Shown: positions 9,593 to 20,292, numbered from the stretch's first letter. The stretch: DNA of 64,000 nt from Oscillatoria princeps RMCB-10 (GCA_019359235.1 JAHHHT010000009.1:62001-126000); one strand, 5' to 3'. The notes: generated by a model not told the origin, from the letters alone. Translations and numbers: made by a program.

Positions 9593-10204
9593 TTACCGGT
9601 CGCCAGCCGGCTGTTCCAGTTCGCTGATGCCTTTCATAGCGTCTTCGTAGTCCTGGATTTTTCCTTGCTCTTTATACAAATCTGCGGCTTTCTTGAAATC
9701 TGCTATTGCGCTCTGCGAGTCTTTCAGGGCGGTGTGGGCCAGCGCTCGGTTGTAGTAAGCGTTAGCATTGTTAGGATCGCTTTGCACTGCTCGGTCGTAA
9801 TCCTCAATGGCTTTTTGATAGTCTTGCAGCTCAGCGTAGACGGTGCCTCGGTTGTTGTAGGCATAGGTGCTGTCAATACCTGCAGGAGTCAGGCGAATCG
9901 CCTCGCTGTAATCCTGAAGTGCTCCCTGATTGTCTTCTAGCAGGTCGCGAGCCAGCCCTCGGAAGTAGTAAGCGTCAGGCATATTGGGCTGAAGCTCCAG
10001 CGCTTGGGTGAAGTCCTCTATCGCCCCCTTGTAGTCTGCTTTGTCGATTTTGTCCATTCCTTTGCTGAACAAATCCTCTGGGCTCATTTGTTGTTGGGCG
10101 ACGAGCGCTTGGGGCTGCCCGGCGCACAGAGCGGGCAATTGCGCCGCGACACCGAGGGCGGTGGCGATTCCCAAAATGGCGATGGTTCTGTGAGTGGACT
10201 TCAT
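9593..10204 (-). CDS. Secreted TPR-repeat protein
   Basis: A 203-residue protein with a signal peptide (~1-28, AILGIATALGVAAQLPALCA) and four TPR units from about residue 42 to 185, including DYKGAIEDFTQALELQPNMPDAYYFRG, given here only by its key positions W/L-G-Y pattern around residues 57, 92, 127 and 161. TPR arrays bind other proteins; the partner is unknown. The ATG at 10204 gives the signal peptide directly. It lies just upstream of the pentapeptide/TPR gene on the same strand, so both may be co-transcribed and exported together. Confidence 0.9.
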   Translation of the reverse strand: MKSTHRTIAILGIATALGVAAQLPALCAGQPQALVAQQQMSPEDLFSKGMDKIDKADYKGAIEDFTQALELQPNMPDAYYFRGLARDLLEDNQGALQDYSEAIRLTPAGIDSTYAYNNRGTVYAELQDYQKAIEDYDRAVQSDPNNANAYYNRALAHTALKDSQSAIADFKKAADLYKEQGKIQDYEDAMKGISELEQPAGDR

Positions 10205-10464
10205 GGTTTTCTTTTAAACGCAGCAATCAAACAGTTTTATCTTTCAACCCAGGAACAAGGAATAAGGAAGAAAAGTAGGGGCGGGTTCGCGCTGTCGGGC
10301 TCGTTTCCGAGGACAGTTAAGCGGTGGCCATCTATCGTGGTTCTCTAAGAAACCAGGTTTCTAGATTTTCCGTTTATTTTTGCCCACTTTTTTATAAACG
10401 GCAGCGACAGCGCCCCCCTCTTGACGTTTTTGCCCGCCCATTTGTGGCCGGTTGCGCTTGCAAT
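10205..10464. other. Intergenic upstream of the TPR gene
   Basis: No gene seen. Contains a half copy of the TAGGGGCGGGTT element near 10276 and a palindrome AAGAAACCAGGTTTCT near 10347. Confidence 0.5.
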
Positions 10465-10489
10465 AAAAAGGGCGCAAGGAATTGCGCCC
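10465..10489 (-). terminator. Rho-independent terminator downstream of leuA
   Basis: On the minus strand a perfect 8-bp stem GGGCGCAA/TTGCGCCC with loop TTCC is followed by TTTTT. It lies 160 bp after the leuA stop and points the right way. Confidence 0.8.
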
Positions 10490-10649
10490 GTGGGACTGTC
10501 AGCTAGTCTCAGGTTTTAGAGCCTGCTAAACCGGCTAAAATTCCCATTCAACCTAAGTCGGTTTCTTTGGTGTGGTCAATGCAGTTTTTCTGCTTCCTGG
10601 CCAGAAAACACCCCTTCGGTCGCCGCTACAAAACTTTACAAACCTTGTC

Positions 10650-12248
10650 TCAAGACTGAGCGGCGGCTGCCGTGACGGTGGCCGGCTGCAGGGCTGCGTA
10701 AAGCCGGTTGAGGGCGTTGAGGTAGGCGTGAGCTGAGGCCACGATGATGTCGGTATTGGCCGCGTGTCCGGAGAACACGCGCTCTCCGTGGCGCAGGCGG
10801 ATGGTCACTTCGCCGAGGGCGTCAATCCCAGCCGTCACGGACTGAACAGAAAATTCAATCAGTTCGTTGGGCATGTTCACCACTCGGTTGATGGCCTTGT
10901 AGACGGCATCCACCGGCCCGGTGCCGGTGGCGGCGTCTGTGAGTTCAGCGCCAGCCGGTGTGCGCAGGGTAACGGTTGCCGTGGGGCGGGAGTGGTCGCC
11001 GCAGGACACCTGCACCAGTTCGAGGCGGAACAGTTCGGGCGGCTGCTGGATCTCGTCATTGACAATCGATTCGAGATCCCAGTCTGTGATCTCCTTTTTC
11101 TTGTCCGCGAAGGTCTTGAACTTGAGAAAGGCGCTGTTCAACTCGGTGTCTGAGAGTTCAAAGCCCAATTCCTTGAGGCGAGTCTGGAAGGCGTGGCGTC
11201 CCGAGAGTTTGCCGAGGACGATTTGATTGTCGGTCAGCCCGATGGACTGGGCGTCCATGATTTCATAGGTCAGCTTGTTTTTGAGGACGCCATCTTGGTG
11301 AATGCCCGACTCGTGGGCGAAGGCATTGGCTCCCACGATGGCTTTATTCGGCTGCACCAGCATGCCGGTGAGGTTGGACACCAAGCGAGAGGTTTTGTAG
11401 ATTTGCCGCGTGTCAATATTGGTCAGCGGTTCTTCGGAATCTGCGGGGCGTCCCAGGAAGGGATTGAAATACTGCCGGCGCACGTGCAGCGCCATCACCA
11501 GTTCTTCGAGGGCGGCGTTGCCGGCGCGTTCGCCAATGCCGTTGATGGTGCATTCCAGCTGCCTGGCCCCATTTTTCACTGCTTCCAGGAAGTTGGCCAC
11601 GGCCAGTCCGAGGTCGTTGTGGCCGTGAACGGAAATAATCGCTTGGTCGATGTTGGGGACGTTTTCTTTGATGCCCCGGATCAGGGCACCGAATTCTGCT
11701 GGGGTGGTGTAGCCAACGGTGTCGGGAATGTTTACGGTTGTGGCACCGGCTGCGATGGCCCGCTCTAGCACTTGGTAGAGAAATTCTGGATCTGACCGAC
11801 CGGCATCTTCGGGGGAGAATTCCACATCCTCTACAAAAGACCGGGCGTAGGCGACCATTTCTTCTGTAATGGCCAGCACTTGAGCTCTTGTTTTCTTGAG
11901 CTTGTGCTGCAAGTGGATGTCGGAGGTGGCGATAAAGGTGTGAATCCGGGGGTGGGCTGCCGGTTTGAGGGCTTTGGCGGCGGCTTCGATATCCGGCTTG
12001 GTGGCTCTCGCCAGACCGCAGATTGCCGGTCCTCCTTCCACTCCCACCACTTGGGCAATTTTTTGCACGGCTTCAAAATCCCCCGGACTGGCGTATGGGA
12101 AGCCGGCTTCGATGACATCCACCCCCAGTCTTGCCAGCTGGCGGGCGATGGTCAGCTTTTCATCGACATTCAGGGTTGCCCCCGGAGACTGCTCCCCATC
12201 CCGAAGCGTCGTATCAAATATAATTATCCTGTCCTGTTTTGTCTTCAT
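10650..12248 (-). CDS. leuA: 2-isopropylmalate synthase
   Basis: A 532-residue enzyme that condenses acetyl-CoA with 2-oxoisovalerate in the first committed step of leucine biosynthesis. The HMGL-type TIM barrel (~6-280) starts with [13 protein letters not shown] and contains the metal-binding [18 protein letters not shown] and [10 protein letters not shown] are also typical. The C-terminal leucine-sensing LeuA dimer domain covers about 390-515, so feedback inhibition is likely. Length and start (ATG at 12248, [18 protein letters not shown]) fit the cyanobacterial family. It follows the NYN-domain gene by 86 bp on the same strand and ends at a terminator. Confidence 0.97.
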   Translation of the reverse strand: MKTKQDRIIIFDTTLRDGEQSPGATLNVDEKLTIARQLARLGVDVIEAGFPYASPGDFEAVQKIAQVVGVEGGPAICGLARATKPDIEAAAKALKPAAHPRIHTFIATSDIHLQHKLKKTRAQVLAITEEMVAYARSFVEDVEFSPEDAGRSDPEFLYQVLERAIAAGATTVNIPDTVGYTTPAEFGALIRGIKENVPNIDQAIISVHGHNDLGLAVANFLEAVKNGARQLECTINGIGERAGNAALEELVMALHVRRQYFNPFLGRPADSEEPLTNIDTRQIYKTSRLVSNLTGMLVQPNKAIVGANAFAHESGIHQDGVLKNKLTYEIMDAQSIGLTDNQIVLGKLSGRHAFQTRLKELGFELSDTELNSAFLKFKTFADKKKEITDWDLESIVNDEIQQPPELFRLELVQVSCGDHSRPTATVTLRTPAGAELTDAATGTGPVDAVYKAINRVVNMPNELIEFSVQSVTAGIDALGEVTIRLRHGERVFSGHAANTDIIVASAHAYLNALNRLYAALQPATVTAAAAQS

Positions 12249-12334
12249 TTCAAACCCCTCTTGCGCTACCTGTCAGCTGGCCCACTCTGTTTGTCTGGAG
12301 TCACTGTGTGCTGGCGAATCACATGCATGAGACG

Positions 12335-12853
12335 CTAGTAGTCTATTTTCTCAATGTACTGGCGAATGTCATTCAGGTCGATGTACCTATCTGTGGCGTT
12401 GCGCAGCTCTCTGGCGATCATTCCTTCCGTTGAGACTACGGTGATGTGGGTGTTTTTGGAGCGCAGCAGCTCTATAGCTCGCTCGAAATCCCCATCCCCG
12501 CTGAACAAAACCACCCGGTCGTACTGGTCCACCGTGTTAAACATGTCAACGACAATTTCTATGTCTAAGTTGGCTTTTTGCGAGTACCGGCCCGAGCTGT
12601 CGTCGTAATATTCTTTGAGGATTTTCGTGCGAACCGTGTATCCCAGGCTGATCAGTGCGTCTCGGAACCCCCGCTGGTCTTGCGGATCTTTGAGGCCGGT
12701 GTACCAGAAAGCGTTGATCAGCATTATATCTTTATCTCTGGTAAAATATTCCAGCACTCGTCTCGGATCGAAAAACCAGCCGTTTTTTTGCTGGGCGTAG
12801 AACATATTGTTACCGTCCACAAAGATTGACAGACGGTTCATTAAATTACCCAT
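12335..12853 (-). CDS. NYN-domain (LabA/DUF88-like) protein
   Basis: A 172-residue protein of the PIN-like NYN nuclease family. It has the N-terminal FVDGNNMFYAQ acidic motif, KANLDIEIVVDMFN in the middle and VVLFSGDGDFERAIELLRSKN, giving the expected cluster of Asp residues for metal binding. The closest characterised relative by pattern is LabA, which affects circadian output in Synechococcus; an RNase role is inferred from the fold only. The ATG at 12853 or the one four codons later could start it; neither has a strong ribosome site. It is upstream of leuA on the same strand. Confidence 0.88.
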   Translation of the reverse strand: MGNLMNRLSIFVDGNNMFYAQQKNGWFFDPRRVLEYFTRDKDIMLINAFWYTGLKDPQDQRGFRDALISLGYTVRTKILKEYYDDSSGRYSQKANLDIEIVVDMFNTVDQYDRVVLFSGDGDFERAIELLRSKNTHITVVSTEGMIARELRNATDRYIDLNDIRQYIEKIDY

Positions 12854-13528
12854 AGAAACTTAGGTCTAAAATTTGTAGAAAAACTTTTAGGTTAGCCTTC
12901 TATCTTAGCAATTTTTACCTTAAATAAATAGTTTATCCTCCTTTATATTTTTTGGCGCGTTGCTTTTTCTCCTATTTTACACCTGTCCGCCGGCCCCTGC
13001 TGCGGGCCCTGCGCCCCCCGCTTGCCGGCTTCCAGTGCCACTACCTTCCGGGCTGGATGCCCGGTGGGGTCTTTTGTCAAGGTTGAGTTCAGAAAGCGTC
13101 CGCTTGCCCAACACCCCCTTTAGCAGGGTAATGTAACACCGGCAGTTAATTAAACTTAACAGACCGCAATTCTGCCTTACTTTCTGCTTATCTTAATTAA
13201 GATAGCACCAATTCTGCTTTATTGCTGTAAAACCGCGTGATTGAATGCAGCAGATGCTAGGTGAGGCCCGGTCGTCACGAGAGCAACGCAGCCCCCACCT
13301 TTCAACTGTACCGCGTTCTTGACGCCCCTGATTTGACTTTTTTGTCGGGAAAGCAAGTGAAGCCGCTTCAGGGGTGGCTGCGCCCGACCCCAAAGTGCGC
13401 CGCCCTCCCGAAGCGTGCGGCTGTTTGACATCACAGGAATTGCCGAAAGCGGAACTCCCTGTGGGAATTGGCCCGTTTGGTGGCCCAAAAGGCTGTGGCA
13501 CCGTTTGCTGACTTGCTCGAGCCAACCC
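12854..13528. other. Intergenic region with a 16-bp palindrome
   Basis: Nothing coding is supported here. The clearest object is the perfect palindrome TATCTTAATTAAGATA at 13189-13204, an AT-rich operator-like site. Open frames at 13193-13525 on the minus strand lack ribosome sites and resemblance to known families. Confidence 0.5.
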
Positions 13529-14176
13529 TCAGGCCATGTTGCTTTCGATCGCCCAGCGGGCTAGCTCCGTGCGGTTGTGCAGGCTGGTTTTGCCCAGCAT
13601 GTTTGACACGTGGCTTTCTATGGTCCGCTGGCTGACATTCATGATCTCTGCCACTTCTCGATTCGCCAGCCCTCGCGCCACCAACTGGACTACTTTCAGC
13701 TCTGTCGGCGTTAACTCCACGTTAAAAGGCACCTGGATCTTTCGCCCGCTGTCGGCGGTCTTCTTCTGATGCTCGCTCAGGCGGGATGCCTGTTTGAGGG
13801 AGGCTTCTACTTGAGCGACCAGTTCTTCTGGCTCAAACGGCTTGACCATATATACGTCAGCCCCCGTGTTCAAGCCTTTGACCCGGTCTGAGCTTTGACC
13901 CTTGGCAGAAAGGAACAAAACTGGAATGGAGTTTGTTTTCGGGTTTTCCCTGACATGCTTGACGAAGACATAGCCGTCCATTTCAGGCATCATCACGTCG
14001 CAGATAATCATGTCCGGGTCTTTCTGTTCTAGGATATCCAAGGCTTCCCGGCCATTTTCTGCCGTGATCACTTCGTACCCGCGAAACTCCAGGTAATCCT
14101 TTACTAGCAATATCAAGTTTGGGTCATCGTCTATAAGCAGAAGTCGTTTTTGCTCGCGTACACTGGTTTCCTTCAT
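13529..14176 (-). CDS. NarL/LuxR-type response regulator (Ycf29-like)
   Basis: A 215-residue two-domain regulator. Receiver domain ~10-125: LLIDDDPN, phosphoacceptor Asp in IICDVMMPEMDG, LFLSAKG, and Lys in VYMVKPFEPEEL. C-terminal LuxR-type helix-turn-helix ~150-210: LTPTELKVVQLVARGLANREVAEIM then QRTIESHVSNMLGK. It should bind DNA as a dimer when phosphorylated. The length and layout match the Ycf29-type regulators of cyanobacteria and red-algal plastids, but the ortholog assignment is inference. No kinase gene is adjacent. Starts at ATG 14176. Confidence 0.92.
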   Translation of the reverse strand: MKETSVREQKRLLLIDDDPNLILLVKDYLEFRGYEVITAENGREALDILEQKDPDMIICDVMMPEMDGYVFVKHVRENPKTNSIPVLFLSAKGQSSDRVKGLNTGADVYMVKPFEPEELVAQVEASLKQASRLSEHQKKTADSGRKIQVPFNVELTPTELKVVQLVARGLANREVAEIMNVSQRTIESHVSNMLGKTSLHNRTELARWAIESNMA

Positions 14177-14528
14177 GCTGTGCCACTCGCCATTCCTGGA
14201 TAAGTGAATTCCCCGAACCGTGTTCTTTCAAAGGCTCTCGCATGTTAAACCTCTGCTGCTGAAGTTGCTGTTTCCCGCTCGGCGGGGAAAAGCCACATTC
14301 CTTTTCAGGATTTTAGGGCAGATAAACTTGAGAGCAACAGTAGAGATACGGAACTTTTCGGGTTAACTATATGCTAATATATCCTATTCAGGATTATTTG
14401 ACTAGAGCCTGCCGGCTTGGGGAGAGAGGGACAGGAACTTTTTTTCTTTCTTCCTTCTTGCTTCCAGCCCGCCGCCCAAACCCGCGCTCACGTCTGTCGC
14501 GGGCCACGCGGAGCCGCTGTTGAGAATT
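14177..14528. other. Intergenic region
   Basis: No gene seen. TTTCCCGC/GCGGGGAAA near 14271-14294 could form a hairpin downstream of the ferredoxin-like gene, but it has no clear T-tract, so I do not call a terminator. Confidence 0.4.
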
Positions 14529-15014
14529 TTAACCGGCTTTGAGGGAACCCGCACTGTCGGGCCCATCGCCGGCTGCCGGCTCACTAGGGGCGGGTGCCGG
14601 CAAAGGATGGACTAAAAAGGCATACTCTTCAACCACGCGGTTGCCGGTCAGATGTTCTTGGACGATGCGCTCTATTACTTCCGGGGTGGCGTTGCGATAC
14701 CAGACGCCATCCGGGTACACGACTAGGATTGGCCCAGAGCCGCAGACGCGCAGGCAGTTGGCCTTGGTGCGAAAGATGCAGCTGGGGCGGGTTTCAGTGG
14801 GCCGGTCGAGCTGCAATTCTTTCAAGCGCTTCTTTAAATATTCCCACGATTCCAAGCCTGCTTCCTTGGAGCAGCACTTGGGCAAGGTTTGATCGGCGCA
14901 GATAAAGACGTGTCGCTGAATTTGAGGCAGCCCCAGGCTCTGGACGCAAGCGGCCAGGGCGCTGTCAAGCGCAACTTCACAGAATTCGGGCGGCTGAGAG
15001 CTCGACGTTGGCAT
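14529..15014 (-). CDS. Thioredoxin-like [2Fe-2S] ferredoxin
   Basis: A 161-residue protein with the cysteine pattern of thioredoxin-fold [2Fe-2S] ferredoxins: [14 protein letters not shown] near residues 35-48, then [21 protein letters not shown] near residue 90. The spacing C-x7-8-C(C) and C-x3-C with GSGP before a conserved YPDG is characteristic. An electron-transfer role is known for the family; the partner is unknown. The last ~35 residues are Pro/Ala-rich and probably disordered. It lies alone on the minus strand, divergent from groES. Confidence 0.88.
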   Translation of the reverse strand: MPTSSSQPPEFCEVALDSALAACVQSLGLPQIQRHVFICADQTLPKCCSKEAGLESWEYLKKRLKELQLDRPTETRPSCIFRTKANCLRVCGSGPILVVYPDGVWYRNATPEVIERIVQEHLTGNRVVEEYAFLVHPLPAPAPSEPAAGDGPDSAGSLKAG

Positions 15015-15134
15015 TGTGAGCTAGACCCTGCTTTAGATGGGTAAGTTACATGACTATTTTGTCAGGAACAAGCACGATCGGGGGCCTGAGAACGGCATCA
15101 GTAGAAATACTCAGGGGTTCTTAGCGCGGGTTTA

Positions 15135-15150
15135 GTTCGGGAACCCGTAC
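15135..15150 (+). promoter_or_regulatory. K-box upstream of groESL
   Basis: GTTCGGGAACCCGTAC matches the pattern GTTCGG-NNAN-CCNNAC described for the Anabaena groESL promoter and linked to light regulation. It lies 40 bp upstream of the CIRCE element. Confidence 0.75.
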
Positions 15151-15189
15151 TGGCGAGTGAGTTGCGCTCGCACCTCGCCCTCCGCTAAA

Positions 15190-15216
15190 TTAGCACTCAG
15201 GAGTGGAGAGTGCTAA
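15190..15216 (+). promoter_or_regulatory. CIRCE element (HrcA operator)
   Basis: A perfect TTAGCACTC-N9-GAGTGCTAA inverted repeat, 166 bp before the groES start. CIRCE is the binding site of the heat-shock repressor HrcA, so groESL is expected to be derepressed by heat. Confidence 0.97.
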
Positions 15217-15381
15217 CTCGAAACTCAGGCTCAGGCCAACCGGCAGCCAAAACGCAATGGGCGGTGGCGCTGAGCCTGCGCAACTCAGGGCACCGGCTCT
15301 ACAGGCGTAGAGCGAGGGCCACCTGAGAAGGTGCCGAAGTCAACCACTATCTACCTCACCTGGAGTTCTGGAGAATTTTGT

Positions 15382-15693
15382 ATGGCAGCTGTATCTCTGA
15401 GCGTTTCCACCGTTAAACCTCTCGGCGAGCGCGTATTCGTCAAGGTGAGCGCCTCTGAAGAAAAAACCGCTGGCGGCATTCTTCTGCCGGACACCGCCAA
15501 GGAAAAGCCCCAAGTCGGGGAAGTCGTGCAAGTCGGTCCTGGCAAGCGCAATGACGACGGCACTCGCCAAGAGATGGAAGTCAAGATCGGCGACAAGGTT
15601 CTGTACTCCAAGTACGCCGGCACGGACATCAAACTGGGCAGCGAAGAATACGTCCTGCTCTCGGAAAAGGATATCCTCGCCATCGTTAGCTAG
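15382..15693 (+). CDS. groES: Co-chaperonin GroES
   Basis: A 103-residue co-chaperonin (about 10 kDa) that caps the GroEL ring. It has the expected [13 protein letters not shown] start, the mobile loop [19 protein letters not shown] and the C-terminal DILAIV. The ATG at 15382, preceded by a GGAG ribosome site at 15369-15372, gives the family N-terminus; the open frame begins 17 codons earlier, but those residues are not family-like. First gene of the groESL operon under CIRCE and K-box control, with groEL 124 bp downstream. Confidence 0.97.
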   Translation: MAAVSLSVSTVKPLGERVFVKVSASEEKTAGGILLPDTAKEKPQVGEVVQVGPGKRNDDGTRQEMEVKIGDKVLYSKYAGTDIKLGSEEYVLLSEKDILAIVS

Positions 15694-15802
15694 TGGCTAA
15701 GGATTAATTGCCTTCCCGGGCTGAGCCTGAGAGACAAGGCAGTGAAAAATTAGCAATTAGCAATTAACAGCTGAGACATCTCACAAGTAATCCTCTTATT
15801 GA

Positions 15803-17461
<1,659 letters not shown>

Positions 17462-17474
17462 CTAACCGGACTTT

Positions 17475-17498
17475 AGGGGCAATTTAGGAATTGCCCCT
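17475..17498 (+). terminator. Hairpin after groEL
   Basis: A perfect 10-bp stem AGGGGCAATT/AATTGCCCCT with loop TAGG, 16 bp after the groEL stop. No T-tract follows, so it may stabilise the mRNA or act as a weak terminator. Confidence 0.6.
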
Positions 17499-17513
17499 GC
17501 TAAGCCTCTAGTG

Positions 17514-17546
17514 AGTGGGGTGGCCATTGGCCACCCCACTTTTGTT
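17514..17546 (+). terminator. Strong rho-independent terminator
   Basis: A 13-bp inverted repeat AGTGGGGTGGCCA/TGGCCACCCCACT separated by a single base, followed by TTTGTTT. It should separate groESL from the cassette that follows. Confidence 0.75.
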
Positions 17547-17633
17547 TGCGCTTTGTGCAAAAATAGAAATATAGTGGGCAAAGCCAGCACCCAGGCTGTC
17601 AGTGAAGCCAGCGAATCCCAGGAGGAGAGGCAA

Positions 17634-18128
17634 GTGTCCGCCACGATCGCAATTAGTGCCAATGAGATTCGGCAGATATTCCAGCCCCGCACGTCCAAAT
17701 CTTCACACCTTTGGGAGCTGGCGCAGAAGGCCCATGCCCTAGCTGTGACAGTTGAAGAGGATTGGCAGGGGCTTACTCCGGAAAGGCGTGAATTGCTCAC
17801 AACCTTTGCCTGTGCGGTGATTGACCCTCCTAAAGGCATTAAAGGCTTTTTCCGCACTTTTATAAATCGTTTTTATTCGGCTTTGGTTTTAGCTTGGATT
17901 GTGCTGAAAGGTGAGCAAGACGCTTTTATAGCATACGCCACCGCTTTTCAGCGTCTTGTGAATGCGATTTTAGGGGCGATAGAACGGGAAGATACTGGTT
18001 ATCAAAAAGCACTCTCTGAAGCACTTGAAGGGTCTTTTGCCGATTGGGAAAGCAGCGAGGCGATGACTGCGGAGGAAGCGTGTGAACGGCTCAGACAAAT
18101 TTCGGATCAAGCTCTCAGAGAACTTTGA
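17634..18128 (+). CDS. Uncharacterised protein, putative antitoxin partner
   Basis: A 164-residue protein of no family I recognise. I start it at the GTG at 17634, which follows an excellent ribosome site GGAGGAGAGG (17621-17630); the upstream open frame runs through the terminator hairpin and is unlikely to be translated. The protein is largely helical with one hydrophobic stretch (FYSALVLAWIVLKG, near residue 84). Its 3' end overlaps the next gene by 47 bp, the kind of overlap seen in toxin-antitoxin operons, so it may be the antitoxin of the RelE-like gene (inference). Both lie between the two 69-bp copies of the groEL end. Confidence 0.7.
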   Translation: MSATIAISANEIRQIFQPRTSKSSHLWELAQKAHALAVTVEEDWQGLTPERRELLTTFACAVIDPPKGIKGFFRTFINRFYSALVLAWIVLKGEQDAFIAYATAFQRLVNAILGAIEREDTGYQKALSEALEGSFADWESSEAMTAEEACERLRQISDQALREL

Positions 18129-18597
18129 GAAAGGGCTGCAAAAAATCCTCCGCACTCACTACCGCAAAAATCCGGCAGGAAAGTCAGAGTTTGTCGAATT
18201 AATCCAAAAATTTTTTATACTGCTCAGTATTGATCCCCGTCCTCGCCCTCCTTTGGGACATTTAGAACCGTGGCCTCAAGATACTAAGCGTGCGGAATGG
18301 GAATTGTGGAAGCTAGAATTTTAAATGCCCCAGCTTCGAGGTGCCGCAGGACAGGGGCGGCTTATATACTTAATCAACGCCAAGCAAAAAGAGGTGGGGC
18401 TTGTGTGGGTTTACACTCATGGAGAGTTTGAGAAACGCCCACCTGATAGAACTCTTAAGTCTGTCCTGCAGGAAATTATAGAGTTTTCAGAAGTTTTAGA
18501 TGAAAGTAAGGATTCGGCAAGACTGGTAGACGGGGAGACAGGAGCGGGAGAAGTAGGAGAGGAGGAATCAGGCGGCGAACGAGGGTCGGAGTCTTGA
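18082..18597 (+). pseudogene. RelE/ParE-like toxin gene split by one in-frame TAA
   Basis: Two adjacent open frames, 18082-18324 (80 aa) and 18325-18597 (90 aa), are in the same frame and separated only by TAA at 18322-18324, directly followed by ATG. Joined, they read as one protein with FRIKLSENFEKGLQKIL at the start and, across the stop, EWELWKLEF then MPQLRGAAGQGRLIYLI and VWVYTHGEFEKRPPD. That arrangement resembles RelE/ParE-type toxins (inference from pattern). The GTG start at 18082 has a GGAGG site six bases upstream. The TAA could be a nonsense mutation (for example from CAA), or TAAATG could allow re-initiation. The C-terminal ~30 residues are Glu/Gly-rich and unlike the rest. Confidence 0.65.
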
Positions 18598-18638
18598 ACT
18601 GTATCCGGATGTATTCAGCTGTAATGGCTGAGAAGCCC

Positions 18639-18707
18639 GAACCTAAGGAAGGCGCTCCTGCTGGCGCGGGTGCCGGTATGGGCGGCGGCGACTTCGACTA
18701 CTAATCG
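18639..18707 (+). repeat. 69-bp direct repeat, right copy (groEL 3' end)
   Basis: Perfect copy of 17393-17461. The frame is open upstream to an ATG at 18609, giving a possible 32-codon peptide ending GGGDFDY; bases before the repeat (GCTGAGAAGCC) still resemble the groEL sequence GTTGACAAGCC, so the homology fades rather than stopping cleanly. Confidence 0.95.
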
Positions 18708-18772
18708 GCTGTCTGGCGGTGCGGGCTTTCTGGCTCGCCCCGCCCGCACAGGCCGGTGCCAGAACGCTGTAA

Positions 18773-18794
18773 GGGCCAGCTCCCAAACTGGCCC
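18773..18794 (+). terminator. Hairpin, possibly the original groEL terminator
   Basis: GGGCCAG/CTGGCCC stem with an 8-base loop, followed by CCTCTATTTG. It sits 66 bp after the duplicated groEL stop and may have been the groEL terminator before the cassette arrived (inference). Confidence 0.45.
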
Positions 18795-19155
18795 CTCTAT
18801 TTGTGCCAATTTGCAGTTCTGTGGAGTGTGGGGAGCTACCCCCCCTCAACTCCTCTGACAAAGAGGGGTTGGGGGGGTTGCTGCTGTGGCACTTTGCCGT
18901 TTAATGGAGTCAGGGCGGCTTTCCCCCCCAGCCCCTTGCCGGTGCGGTGGGCGGTTGGGGGGGTGCCCCTGCTGAGTCGAAAGCTGCTATAAAGGTTATG
19001 GGCTGTAGCGTTTGACTGCAACCAGCGCTCTAATCATTAGATTTATTTACAGCCTGCTGGACAAATGGCGGGTTCCAGTAAACTTTCTGCTTTCAGCCAA
19101 AGAGAATTATCAGTTTTACCTCACCTTCCTCAACTGCACTCAGGAGAACAGAATC
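18795..19155. other. Intergenic with a GC-rich hairpin
   Basis: 18839-18876 forms a large imperfect hairpin (CCCCCCTCAACTCCTCT against AGAGGGGTTGGGGGGG), a common dispersed-repeat type. No gene is seen; the open frame leading into the lectin gene before 19156 lacks a ribosome site. Confidence 0.5.
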
Positions 19156-20292
19156 ATGGCATTCACCGGCCAATTTGAGGTGCCTGCCTACTCGGGCACA
19201 GGGGCAGAATTTACCAATACCCTAACGGCGGAAATCACTTGTACATTTTCTCCATCGGGAATCTGGACGCCCGACAAAAGTAATGCCTACCTGCAATGTA
19301 CCGCTGAAGGGTTTCCCAGTTTCAACCCGGAGGTTAAAACGTGGCTAAATCCATATTTACCGCAGATTAAGGCGCAGATGAAGTATCCCGAAAAGACTCC
19401 TTATGCTTTAGTGGCGGTAAACGAGAGAACGGGTGCTGTTACTGAAGTCGGCAGACCAGTAACTTTTGTTCTAAAGCCGGGTGAAACCTTACGCTTCATG
19501 ATGAATGATCAGCCGACCAACTATATCAATAATGCCGGGATCGTCAAGGTTGAGTGGTCAGCTGTCGCTGGACTTCCCAAGGTGATGCAGTTTGACGGGG
19601 ATGGAGATTATATATTCATCCCGGTGATGGGTGCCAACTACTCTGAGGGCTTCACTTTAGAAGCGTGGGTTTGGTTTAATAGCTTCAGCATGTATTCGAG
19701 AATTCTCGAATTTAGCAGCGGTTTGAGCAGGAATTACACTCAAAATGGTATTATTCTCTGTTCGGGGGCCAGAGGGAGTGGGGATAAGAGCAATCTTGTG
19801 CTTTCTATATACAACCCTGAGCAAAACATAAATCAAGTAGCTTTTTCTGTTTTAGAACCAAAGAAGTGGACGCACATCGCAGCGACGGTGGATGCTTCTG
19901 GAGATGGGAGATTTTACAAAAACGGTGTGTCGGTTTCCTGTCAGTTCTTTAGAAGCGGTCAGCGGATGCCGGTGCCTAGGGGACTGGCTCCTGTCAGTGC
20001 TAAGCGTACAGTGAATACTATTGGTGGGAGTTTAACTCGGTGGGACAATAGAAATTTTGACGGGAAGATGGCGGAAGTTCGGATTTGGAACAAAGCTCGC
20101 ACCCAAAAAGAGATTCAGGCTGATATGTCCAGACGGCTGACTGGATGGGAGGCGAATCTGGTGGCGTATTGGCCTTTGGATGAGGTGGTATCGGAAGGGT
20201 CAACGTTTAAGGTTTTAGACCTCACCAAAAACTTCCCCGGAACGGTGACTAGCGCTAGGTTAGTTGAGGACAGTACCTTTCCGGTTCGCTGA
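19156..20292 (+). CDS. LecA-like/LamG lectin-type protein
   Basis: A 378-residue protein with two sugar-binding-type domains. Residues ~1-140 resemble the PA-IL (LecA) galactose-lectin fold: MAFTGQFEVPAYSGTGAEF, then VLKPGETLRFMMND and NYINNAGIVKVEWSA. Residues ~148-375 form a LamG/concanavalin-like module: MQFDGDGDYIFIP, FTLEAWVWFNSF, WTHIAATVDASGDGRFYKNG, MAEVRIWNKARTQKEI and LVAYWPLDE. No signal peptide or anchor is visible, so localisation is uncertain. The ATG at 19156 has an AGGAG ribosome site; the longer frame upstream is rejected. The neighbours give no functional clue. LamG assignment is firm; the LecA resemblance is moderate. Confidence 0.87.
   Translation: MAFTGQFEVPAYSGTGAEFTNTLTAEITCTFSPSGIWTPDKSNAYLQCTAEGFPSFNPEVKTWLNPYLPQIKAQMKYPEKTPYALVAVNERTGAVTEVGRPVTFVLKPGETLRFMMNDQPTNYINNAGIVKVEWSAVAGLPKVMQFDGDGDYIFIPVMGANYSEGFTLEAWVWFNSFSMYSRILEFSSGLSRNYTQNGIILCSGARGSGDKSNLVLSIYNPEQNINQVAFSVLEPKKWTHIAATVDASGDGRFYKNGVSVSCQFFRSGQRMPVPRGLAPVSAKRTVNTIGGSLTRWDNRNFDGKMAEVRIWNKARTQKEIQADMSRRLTGWEANLVAYWPLDEVVSEGSTFKVLDLTKNFPGTVTSARLVEDSTFPVR

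Noticed and set aside
13193-13525. 110-codon minus-strand frame downstream of the LuxR regulator
   Set aside because: No ribosome site or recognisable domain; composition is typical of non-coding GC-rich sequence.
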